From: Nitrososphaerales archaeon
GTDB lineage: Archaea > Thermoproteota > Nitrososphaeria > Nitrososphaerales > CADDZS01
Length of the DNA stretch: 13,313 nucleotides
Assembly (NCBI GenBank): GCA_030043455.1
Contig: JASHXQ010000130.1
Coordinates: forward strand, 1-13,313
Reading direction: 5' to 3'
Part shown: positions 1-5,414 of the stretch, piece by piece
How positions within the stretch are numbered: position 1 is the stretch's first letter
Layout: each line of letters opens with the position of its first letter
The notes under the pieces: model-generated
Database searches by the model: none
What the model saw: only the letters and a program-made list of their open reading frames with translations
What the model was told of the DNA's origin: nothing
Translations under genes and position numbers: made by a program

Positions 1-450
1 GCTCACATCAGGGAGCTGGTCCGCTCAGGAGCTAATACTGTAGCTCGCAACCCCGGAGAGGTCGAAATTGGATGCGTCCCGGGAACGATTATCTCCAGGG
101 ATCGAAATGCTGCGTTGGAGCTCGCAAGGAAAGCCAGCGCTGTCTACCTCCCGTACCTCGATCCGATGACAGAATACGTGGGAGTTTCGAAAGAGGAGGT
201 TGAGGCAGTGAGAGAAGCGCTTGCCAAGAACGACCTTGAAGAAGCTGCCGCCCAGGTCTCGGACAAGGCCGTAGATTCTTTCAAATTATGGGGCACGCCA
301 GAGGACATTGTCGAAAAGGTGCTCAAAATGCTGGACTCTGGAAGAGGTGCGGACCGAATAAATTTTGGTTTTGGACGCGGAGAGGGGGACATGGAGAGCA
401 TGGAACTCCTTGGAACGGAAGTACTGCCCCGACTCCGAGAAATTCTATGA
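1..450 (+). CDS. LLM-class (luciferase-like) flavin/F420 oxidoreductase, 3' part
   Basis: The frame is open from the first base to the TGA at 448-450, so this is the last 149 residues of a protein that begins outside the window. A TTG at 115 is only an internal codon. The C-terminal pattern fits bacterial-luciferase-like oxidoreductases, including archaeal F420-dependent methylenetetrahydromethanopterin-reductase-like proteins. It has a GCVPGTIISRD strand, then SAVYLPYLDP, then a helical stretch ending LWGTPEDIVEKV and a final MELLGTEVLPRLREIL helix, where LLM proteins close their barrel. These enzymes are cytoplasmic and transfer hydride between reduced F420 or flavin and a substrate. The substrate cannot be read from this part, and cofactor-binding residues of the N-terminal half are missing. 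The gene converges on the PiT gene with a 10-base gap. Family assignment is good; F420 rather than FMN is inferred from the archaeal setting. Confidence 0.75.
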   Translation, partial: AHIRELVRSGANTVARNPGEVEIGCVPGTIISRDRNAALELARKASAVYLPYLDPMTEYVGVSKEEVEAVREALAKNDLEEAAAQVSDKAVDSFKLWGTPEDIVEKVLKMLDSGRGADRINFGFGRGEGDMESMELLGTEVLPRLREIL

Positions 451-460
451 AGCATTCGGG

Positions 461-1312
461 TTAGGCGATCCTGGCTAAACCATACCCCAAGCCCACGCAG
501 ACCACGGTCACCACTGCCCAGCTAACAATGAGAACCCCGATTTCCCGGGTGTTTAGAACCCAGGGTCTGCGAGAGACTCCCGCTCCGAGCATCCCGCCGA
601 TTACGACTTGGGTGAGCGATACCGGAATGGAAAACAAAGTCAAAATCAGAATTATGATCGCCGCCGCAAGCATGGCCGAGAAAGTTTTGATCTGGCTCAG
701 TCCGACAATTTTCTCGCCTACTACCTCTGCCAGCTTTTTTCCAAACAGTACTATGCCGAGAGTGGAAGCACCGAAGATAATGAGATCGATGAGATCCAAA
801 ATCAGTCGACTCGAGGAACCAATAATTGTGAAAGATTCGAGGACTCCTAGGTTGTTTCCACCTAGCATAAATGATACAAAGAAAACTGTAATGGCCAGTA
901 TTATCCGGTTTTGCCTGACTACCGCGACTAGAGGCTTTGACCGTTCAATTCGCAACACGAGATCGTAAAGTACGAAGCTCAAGAATGCACAGCCAAAGGG
1001 AACGACGATCCACGAACCAATGATTTCTACCATAGTGGCAGAACTAACAATGGATCCTTGAGCCAGGGCAGCACCCACGAACGCTCCGACTGTGCAGTTC
1101 GAGAGGCTTACGGGCAGTCTGAAGAGCGTCAGAAGCAGTAGCATGATTAAGGTCACGCCGATCGCGGAAAGTACCCCGGACGTTGACAGATTTCTTGCCA
1201 CCAGTTTACCCAGGATCGATGTGGACATTGAAGGACCAAGGACCACAAAGCCGGCGAGGAAACCGGTCACCGTGAGAAAAAGTGCGAGAGAGTACGATAC
1301 GAGGTTGGACAA
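461..1312 (-). CDS. pit: PiT-family inorganic phosphate permease (N-terminus extends upstream)
   Basis: Phosphate/cation symporter of the PiT (PF01384) family, an integral membrane protein. The 283 residues from the only standard start, a TTG at 1312, are almost wholly hydrophobic. They contain the two related half-repeats of the family: LPVSLSNCTVGAFVGAALAQG in the first half and IPVSLTQVVIGGMLGAGVSRR in the second, plus a second-half signature GGNNLGVLES. The partner first-half signature GWNNSGLTTGT lies immediately upstream of the TTG, in the same open frame, which runs to the TGA at 1436-1438. The true protein is therefore almost certainly longer at its N-terminus, by a TM helix and the first substrate-site motif. 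No ATG, GTG or TTG exists there. Both signatures read NN where many PiT proteins have ND. The gene overlaps the DUF47 gene, its usual partner. Function is confident; the start is not. Confidence 0.85.
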   Translation of the reverse strand: MSNLVSYSLALFLTVTGFLAGFVVLGPSMSTSILGKLVARNLSTSGVLSAIGVTLIMLLLLTLFRLPVSLSNCTVGAFVGAALAQGSIVSSATMVEIIGSWIVVPFGCAFLSFVLYDLVLRIERSKPLVAVVRQNRIILAITVFFVSFMLGGNNLGVLESFTIIGSSSRLILDLIDLIIFGASTLGIVLFGKKLAEVVGEKIVGLSQIKTFSAMLAAAIIILILTLFSIPVSLTQVVIGGMLGAGVSRRPWVLNTREIGVLIVSWAVVTVVCVGLGYGLARIA

Positions 1313-1435
1313 GGTACCTGTGGTGAGCCCGGAGTTGTTCCAACCAAAGACGAAGGCCAGTAAAGACAGCAGCAGGTACAGCGGGACAGCCGGTGCCGTT
1401 ACGAATACCCCTTTGCGATGAGGATCACGAGATGG
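1313..1435 (-). other. In-frame N-terminal extension of the PiT permease without a standard start codon
   Basis: The PiT frame continues upstream of the TTG at 1312 and encodes a hydrophobic helix LYLLLSLLAFVF followed by GWNNSGLTTGT, the expected first PiT signature. I read every codon back to the TGA at 1436-1438 and found no ATG, GTG or TTG. Translation must enter by frameshift from DUF47, by a rarer start such as CTG, or the sequence carries an indel. Confidence 0.75.
1386..1414 (-). promoter_or_regulatory. Candidate -1 ribosomal frameshift site joining DUF47 to PiT
   Basis: On the minus strand the DUF47 codons GCA AAG GGG TAT TCG TAA contain the heptamer A AAG GGG (1414-1408). This fits the X XXY YYZ pattern, so both tRNAs could re-pair on AAA and GGG after a -1 slip. 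The -1 frame is exactly the PiT frame. Eight bases downstream, ACGGC (1399-1395) can pair with GCTGT (1390-1386) around a 4-base loop, one pair being G-U. The stem is only 5 bp. A fifth G in the GGGG run would give the same fusion without slippage, so an indel is the main alternative. Confidence 0.4.
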
Positions 1436-2076
1436 TCAGATGCAATCTCGGAATAATCTGCAATGTCATCTGCCATGTGGAGAAAATCCGAGAGGGCGAT
1501 GATGTCCAAAGAATTGGCATTGATCTCATTTTTGAAAAGATGTCGGACGATCTCGTGGTGAATATCATCAGCGTCAGTTTCCTTCTCGTCGATCTTCTCA
1601 GCGAGGGAAAGAACCTCTTCTTTGTTTTTCTCCAGCGCATAGATGGCATCTTTCAAAAGTTCGTTGGCGCTGATGCAGGTAGAGAGAAAGCCTTCGACGT
1701 CTCCCTGGAAAAAATAATCAATCACCTCCCTCGGCTCCTGTAAGTCATGGAAGACAAGAGAGCAACGCTTGCTCGCGTCAGCAATGTTGACGATCATCTC
1801 GGAAACAGATAGCAGGTCCTCGCGAATTCCGCCAAAGAAGGACCCGGTACTCAGCTGTCTTACTAGGCTTCGATACTGCGAGTACGCCTTCGTCTTAAGA
1901 TCGTCGATGATCGAAAACTCGCGATCCATCCCTTCGTAATCGTACTCTTTGAGTAACTCCACCTGTTTCAGCAGTTCTTGAGCAGACTGTATGGAAAGGT
2001 CAACGAGGCTCACGACCTGATCGATGATTTCGCGTTCCCCACTGCTAAAAAAACTGAAAAGATCTGAGATGGGCAT
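1399..2076 (-). CDS. DUF47 / PhoU-like phosphate-transport accessory protein
   Basis: A 225-residue helical, charged protein of the DUF47 family (PF01865), related to PhoU and typically encoded next to PiT permeases, whose activity it is thought to modulate in the cytoplasm. Matching features are MPISDLFSFFSSGEREI at the N-terminus, a long coiled helical middle, and the motif EKIDEKETDADDIHHEIVRHLF near residues 160-180. The DEKETDAD and HHEI acidic/His residues resemble the metal-binding surfaces of PhoU-like bundles. The C-terminus SDFLHMADDIADYSEIAS is also typical. The length matches the family. The ATG at 2076 lies 7 bases downstream of the trmB stop, so the two are cotranscribed; the upstream sequence has only a weak GAG-type Shine-Dalgarno, which suggests translational coupling. 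The last codons overlap the PiT frame and include a slippery heptamer. Confidence 0.88.
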   Translation of the reverse strand: MPISDLFSFFSSGEREIIDQVVSLVDLSIQSAQELLKQVELLKEYDYEGMDREFSIIDDLKTKAYSQYRSLVRQLSTGSFFGGIREDLLSVSEMIVNIADASKRCSLVFHDLQEPREVIDYFFQGDVEGFLSTCISANELLKDAIYALEKNKEEVLSLAEKIDEKETDADDIHHEIVRHLFKNEINANSLDIIALSDFLHMADDIADYSEIASDHLVILIAKGYS

Positions 2077-2083
2077 GAGTGCT

Positions 2084-2932
2084 CTAAAGCTTGCGAGTGT
2101 AGAGGCTGAGGATTCTTTCGGCGGTGGCTTTCTGAATCCGGGGAATCCCCGGGGCTTTGATTAGTAATCCAGAGACTTTGCGCGGATCCTTTCCGGGGTC
2201 TAAAATGTCAAATGCAACTTCCTCGTCGATGATCACCATCCCTCCGACTCCCGCCGTTCCCCGGAAACCCATCATGATTTTCTCATCGTAGGGCTGCAAC
2301 TTAGATTCGAGCGTTTGGAGGGTCTTGATCGTTCTGAACTCGATAATCGACTTGTCTTCTTCGGAGGTAAGGTCGCTCAGCGTCAGCATCGGCCGGACCA
2401 TGCACACAGGTCGCACCTTAACTCCTCTACGCGATGCCGCTTTTAGGGCAGATTTCACCGCCACCAGGTACTTAGGCGGGTAGCCGCCGATGGAAAAAAC
2501 ATCGGACTTTGCCGAGTAAATCAGTTCAGCGAGCCTTCGTCTGACACCCTGCTCTCCCCGTACCATCCAGGCGTAGGCCTCAGAATTTCCAACCTCATCG
2601 TTTTCGTCCTGCGCCTGTTCTTCCTGTTTTCTCTCGAGCACGCTCAGCGCCTCCTTTGCCTCTTTCTGGTAGCTTTCGAGGAGATGCTCCACGACCCCCT
2701 TGGCTCCTATCGCCCGGTAGAGTGTGGGTCGCCCCTTTTGCACCTCGACCATCCCCCGGGAAACCAGCCGCTCCAGGGATTCGTACGCCTTGTTTCTTGG
2801 AATCTCCGCAAAACGGTGAACGTCAGATGCACCCACCGGCCCGAGAGCAATCAGGGCATCGAGAGCTTTTGCCTCATTTGTGTTCAAACCGAGCTTAGAA
2901 AGGTGCTCCACGGATGGCGAAACGGTGCTCAT
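2084..2932 (-). CDS. TrmB-family transcriptional regulator
   Basis: A 282-residue archaeal TrmB-type regulator. Residues about 10-78 form the winged helix: LGLNTNEAKALDALIALGPV, the recognition region ASDVHRFAEIPRNKAYESLERL, and the wing MVEVQKGRPTLYRA. A short charged linker helix (about 85-115) follows, probably for dimerisation. The C-terminal part begins AWMVRGEQGVRRRLAELI, the usual opening of the TrmB effector domain, and runs through MVIIDEEVAFDIL. The family acts as repressor or activator depending on whether it binds downstream or upstream of the TATA box. The ligand cannot be read here; many relatives bind sugars, but this gene leads a DUF47-PiT operon, so a phosphate-related signal is my inference. 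A perfect 19-bp palindrome lies just before its ATG, between the likely TATA and the start, which fits autoregulation. Confidence 0.88.
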   Translation of the reverse strand: MSTVSPSVEHLSKLGLNTNEAKALDALIALGPVGASDVHRFAEIPRNKAYESLERLVSRGMVEVQKGRPTLYRAIGAKGVVEHLLESYQKEAKEALSVLERKQEEQAQDENDEVGNSEAYAWMVRGEQGVRRRLAELIYSAKSDVFSIGGYPPKYLVAVKSALKAASRRGVKVRPVCMVRPMLTLSDLTSEEDKSIIEFRTIKTLQTLESKLQPYDEKIMMGFRGTAGVGGMVIIDEEVAFDILDPGKDPRKVSGLLIKAPGIPRIQKATAERILSLYTRKL

Positions 2933-2934
2933 GA

Positions 2935-2953
2935 TGTTACCTCTGAGGTAACA
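2935..2953. promoter_or_regulatory. Palindromic operator in the trmB / SHOCT divergent promoter
   Basis: The sequence TGTTACCTCTGAGGTAACA has two perfect 9-bp arms around a single central base. It begins 2 bases upstream of the trmB ATG and lies immediately upstream of the TATA-like element serving the rightward SHOCT gene. A related site with the same TATA spacing occurs at 4206-4224. TrmB proteins bind such dyads, and the position suits repression of trmB and activation of the rightward genes. Binding by this TrmB is inferred. Confidence 0.6.
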
Positions 2954-2957
2954 CCAT

Positions 2958-2970
2958 AGTTATTAGATTT
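2958..2970. promoter_or_regulatory. AT-rich TATA-like element shared by trmB and the SHOCT gene
   Basis: The stretch AGTTATTAGATTT sits between the divergent genes. Leftward it is about 30 bases from the trmB ATG, which would give an almost leaderless transcript. Rightward it is about 40 bases from the SHOCT ATG, leaving a leader of some 15 bases that contains GAGTGA. It starts a few bases after the operator. Confidence 0.4.
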
Positions 2971-3004
2971 TCAACTTCTTCGGCTATTTCAGAGTGATTC
3001 GCAG

Positions 3005-3367
3005 ATGAATAGCGAAAAGAGAAATCGAAGCGGGCCGTCGAGATTTTGGATCCTTGTTCCGATAATCGGCGTCCTAGTAGTAGCTGGGCTGGCGGCGGCC
3101 TTCTTTTTTTACGGGCCACCTGCAGTCAGAGATTATCCAGGATACGGGTGGTGGTTCCCCTTCCCGTTCTTTTTCATAATTCCGGTATTTTTCCTCATCT
3201 TTTTCGGTCTACGATGGTTCTGGTGGGGAGGGTGGGGTTGGGGCGGTCGATGGTATTATGACCAGTACGATGACCACGCGATGGAAATTGTGAAGGAGAG
3301 ATTTGCACGCGGGGAAATCACCAAGGAACAGTACGAGCAGCTGGCCAAAGATTTGGAGAGCCACTGA
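3005..3367 (+). CDS. Two-helix, Trp/Phe-rich membrane protein with C-terminal SHOCT domain
   Basis: A 120-residue protein. Residues 1-13 are basic and polar, 14-36 form a first transmembrane helix, and 51-69 (FPFPFFFIIPVFFLIFFGL) a second. A dense aromatic stretch (about 70-85: RWFWWGGWGWGGRWYY) follows; nine Trp in total is exceptional for this length. The last 30 residues, AMEIVKERFARGEITKEQYEQL, match the SHOCT domain, a short helical module usually found at the ends of membrane or oligomerising proteins. Its role is unknown. The ATG at 3005 follows the divergent promoter. The SDR gene starts 19 bases downstream, so the two are probably cotranscribed. The aromatic belt suggests interfacial anchoring in the membrane. 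SHOCT assignment is confident; no biochemical role can be given. Confidence 0.85.
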   Translation: MNSEKRNRSGPSRFWILVPIIGVLVVAGLAAAFFFYGPPAVRDYPGYGWWFPFPFFFIIPVFFLIFFGLRWFWWGGWGWGGRWYYDQYDDHAMEIVKERFARGEITKEQYEQLAKDLESH

Positions 3368-3386
3368 GGAGAGACAGGGTGGAAGC

Positions 3387-4196
3387 ATGTCCCAAATTTC
3401 AAATGAAAGTGTTAGCCTCCCACCTCTCTACTTCCCGAAAGCACTGAAGGGACTATTGAAGGATAAAGTGGGAATCGTGACTGGAGCAAGTCGGGGAATT
3501 GGGGCGGCCGCGGTGTGGGCTCTCGCTGAAGCTGGTGCAAAAATCGTCCTTGCTGCCAGAAATTCAGATCAGTTGGAGATTCTTGCGAGATCAATCAACC
3601 GGGAATACGGAAGTGACATTACTCGAGCTATAAGGACGGACGTGACAGACCCGCTCGCCGTCCAAAATCTCGTTCACGAGACGATCAATACTTACGGTCG
3701 GATGGATTTTGCGTTCAACAACGCAGGCGATGGCCACATGCCAGCTCCTCTATCTGACGTATCACTCCAAGATTTCGAACGGGCGATCAAGACAAACATC
3801 ATTGGTACCTTTCTCTGTCTCAAGTATGAAATCCCCGAGATGCTGAAAACTGGCGGTTCAATTGTCAACATGTCTTCTACGGCTGGAGTGCATGGCGTCA
3901 AGGGAATCGGCGGATACGTGGCAGGCAAGCACGGAATCATCGGACTGAGCCGGGCAGCGGCTCTGGATTATGCAAGACAAAATGTCCGTGTTAACGTGAT
4001 AGCGCCAGGACCGATCCTTACCGAAAGAGTTGTCAGATACCGCGATCAGGCGGCCCAAGCAGTTCCCATGGGCAGAGTTGGAAATCGGGAGGAGGTTGGA
4101 ACTACAGTGGTTTGGTTGTGTTCGGAGCTCTCGTCTTTTGTTACTGGCGCGGTGATCCCCGTCGACGGCGGAAGACTCGCCGGGGACTGGTTCTAA
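3387..4196 (+). CDS. SDR-family NAD(P)-dependent oxidoreductase
   Basis: A classical short-chain dehydrogenase/reductase, 269 residues from the ATG at 3387. I prefer this start to the in-frame ATG at 3303, because the latter lies inside the SHOCT gene and GGTGG precedes 3387 by 4 bases. Motifs in order: cofactor loop TGASRGIG (32-39), NNAG (111-114), helix-4 Asn in KTNIIG (N137), catalytic serine region NMSSTAG (S163/S164), YxxxK active site (Y177, K181), and IAPGPILTE (205-213). The C-terminus GAVIPVDGG is typical. Arg58 at the end of the second strand (AARNS) suggests NADP(H) preference. The fold resembles FabG-like 3-oxoacyl reductases and sugar dehydrogenases, but the substrate cannot be told. 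An unusual 25-residue N-terminal lead precedes the Rossmann fold. It is a cytosolic enzyme, cotranscribed with the SHOCT gene. Confidence 0.9.
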   Translation: MSQISNESVSLPPLYFPKALKGLLKDKVGIVTGASRGIGAAAVWALAEAGAKIVLAARNSDQLEILARSINREYGSDITRAIRTDVTDPLAVQNLVHETINTYGRMDFAFNNAGDGHMPAPLSDVSLQDFERAIKTNIIGTFLCLKYEIPEMLKTGGSIVNMSSTAGVHGVKGIGGYVAGKHGIIGLSRAAALDYARQNVRVNVIAPGPILTERVVRYRDQAAQAVPMGRVGNREEVGTTVVWLCSELSSFVTGAVIPVDGGRLAGDWF

Positions 4197-4205
4197 CCGG
4201 CGGAG

Positions 4206-4224
4206 TGTCACCCTCGAGGTAACA
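4206..4224. promoter_or_regulatory. Second TrmB-type operator, upstream of the SRPBCC gene
   Basis: The sequence TGTCACCCTCGAGGTAACA matches the site at 2935-2953 in 15 of 19 positions and shares the layout TGTYACC-N5-GGTAACA. Similarity continues to the right: both sites run on as ACACCA, then four unrelated bases, then TA(T/A)TAGA. Both are therefore placed the same distance upstream of a TATA-like element, the activator position. Confidence 0.55.
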
Positions 4225-4229
4225 CCACG

Positions 4230-4238
4230 GATAATAGA
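4230..4238 (+). promoter_or_regulatory. TATA-like element of the SRPBCC gene
   Basis: GATAATAGA lies about 22 bases before the first ATG (4256) and 40-43 before the ATGs at 4271 and 4277. It aligns with the AT-rich element at 2960-2968 next to the first operator. Confidence 0.4.
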
Positions 4239-4255
4239 CGTCAGGATTTCCACGA

Positions 4256-4720
4256 ATGGTAAGAGGTAAGATGCAAATGATCGAAATTACCAAAACTCAG
4301 GAAGTCTCTGCACCAGAGAACAAGGTCTGGAAACTGATTGGCGATCTGGAAGGCGAGCAGAAGTACTGGGCCGTTCTACGAAACGTAAAGATCCTGAAGA
4401 GGAAGGACGACTTTACTGTGGAGCGAGAAGCCACCATCAAACGGGGACCGATGGGCGAGGCAAAGAGCTTCCAGGTTCTGAAGCTCGATCCAGAAAAGAA
4501 AGTGAGCACCCTTACCATGACCAAAGGCCCGATGCTCGGGGAGAGGAAAATCGCACTCACTCACTTAGACAGCGGAAAGAGGACCAGAATCGAGGTCCAA
4601 TGGCACTTTGAGCTCAAGGGCATTCCCGGTTTCGCCCAGGGTTTTGTGAAGGACAACATCTCCGAGGTAACAGAGACAGCCCTAGCCGAGATCGCCACAG
4701 ACGCTGCATCGGAGAAGTAA
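4256..4720 (+). CDS. SRPBCC (START/polyketide-cyclase-like) superfamily protein
   Basis: A 154-residue protein with the SRPBCC helix-grip pattern: a first strand IEITKTQEVSAPENKVWKLI (9-28), where the SAPxxxVWxLI helix is diagnostic, then alternating strands (VKILKR, FTVEREATIKRG, FQVLKLDPEKKVSTLTM, RIEVQWHFEL). It ends in a long C-terminal helix (about 126-150). The fold has a deep ligand pocket; members bind lipids, cyclise polyketides or act as CoxG-like factors, and the ligand here is unknown. The family segment begins at IEITK, and GAGGT at 4263-4267 lies 9 bases before the ATG at 4277 (residue 8), so translation may start there rather than at 4256. The gene has its own operator and TATA-like element. 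The DUF998 frame begins 6 bases after its stop, so they form an operon. Confidence 0.8.
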   Translation: MVRGKMQMIEITKTQEVSAPENKVWKLIGDLEGEQKYWAVLRNVKILKRKDDFTVEREATIKRGPMGEAKSFQVLKLDPEKKVSTLTMTKGPMLGERKIALTHLDSGKRTRIEVQWHFELKGIPGFAQGFVKDNISEVTETALAEIATDAASEK

Positions 4721-4726
4721 AACTCC

Positions 4727-5059
4727 TTGGTTACCCAACAGCTACAGTTGAATCCCAAGAACACGAATGATTACAGAAAGGCAGGCATCCTCTTTTCCTT
4801 TGGAGGTCTCTTCTTTCTCCTGCTGAACACCGCCTCAGAGTCCCTTTATCCAAACTTCAGCATGCTCAATAACGCGATGAGCGACATGGCGGCGCTAGGA
4901 ACCCGTACCACACTGATTGAAGAGACGGCTATTTTTGGCGTTGCTCTTTCCTGGATCGTTGGGACTTACTACCTGTACCGAAAGACTGGACAAATAGGGC
5001 TTCTGATCCTGAATTGTTCTTCCTGGTGCCGGCTTCCTGCTTGCAGGCCTCTCTCCTGA
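4727..5059 (+). pseudogene. DUF998 membrane protein, N-terminal part (frameshifted)
   Basis: The TTG at 4727 opens a frame 6 bases after the SRPBCC stop. It encodes the start of a DUF998 membrane protein: a first TM helix AGILFSFGGLFFLLLNTA, the loop SLYPNFSMLNNAMSDMAALG typical of the family, and a second helix ETAIFGVALSWIVGTYYLYR. After GLLILN (about 5014) the frame turns into Cys/Pro-rich residues with no family character (CSSWCRLPACRPLS) and stops at 5057-5059. The family sequence resumes at that point in the next frame. A +1 shift within roughly 5013-5024 would restore a single protein of about 228 residues. The cause could be a real mutation, a sequencing error, or recoding. The family is of unknown function. 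Confidence 0.75.
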
Positions 5060-5414
5060 AAATGTAAATCTCGTGATCCATTCGATCGGTGCTCTTCTCG
5101 CCTTTCCATTCGGCGCGATTGCGATATTTCTGAGCTACAAATTCATCCGCTCGGATTTTCGGTATTTCTCGTTGGCGCTGGGCGTCCTCAGCGTGGCAGC
5201 AACCTTGGTCACTTTCTTAGGGCAACGCATCGTTGGCCCATGCGGCACCTGCGTGGGAAAAACTCCAGGCTATGTACAGAGTTTGACGCAACTCGGTCTC
5301 GGGCTCGGTGGATGGGAGAGCATGATCATTTACCCTCTACTGATCTGGCTCATAGGCTTTGGGAGCTATCTGATGGCTCAAGGGAAGTCGGGAGCGTTTC
5401 CTACCCGGGCTTGA
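5013..5414 (+). pseudogene. DUF998 membrane protein, C-terminal part (frameshifted)
   Basis: This frame is open from 5013, just after a TGA at 5010-5012, to the TGA at 5412-5414. A GTG at 5073 is the first standard start, but the sequence before it (VLPGAGFLLAGLSPENVNL) is already DUF998-like, so the fragment is the continuation of the upstream one, not an independent gene. It supplies the later TM helices (IHSIGALLAFPFGAIAIFLS, YFSLALGVLSVAATLVTFLG) and the family ending GGWESMIIYPLLIWLIGFGSYL. A GPCGTC segment (5236-5251) puts two cysteines in CxxC spacing in a loop. The last 14 bases overlap the convergent YoaK gene. Confidence 0.75.

Noticed and set aside
115..450. TTG at 115 as a complete small gene
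   Set aside because: The frame is open to base 1 and upstream residues continue the LLM-type sequence, so it is only the tail of a larger gene.
528..968. Long rightward frame opposite the PiT gene, and similar antisense frames elsewhere
   Set aside because: They are shadows of well-supported genes, low in family character and without their own promoters.
3303..3386. Upstream ATG (3303) as start of the SDR gene
   Set aside because: It would overlap the SHOCT coding region and add 28 residues of out-of-frame SHOCT sequence; 3387 has a ribosome-binding site and directly follows the SHOCT stop.
4671..4682. GAGGTAACAGAG resembling the operator half-site
   Set aside because: It lies inside the SRPBCC coding region without a second arm; judged coincidental.
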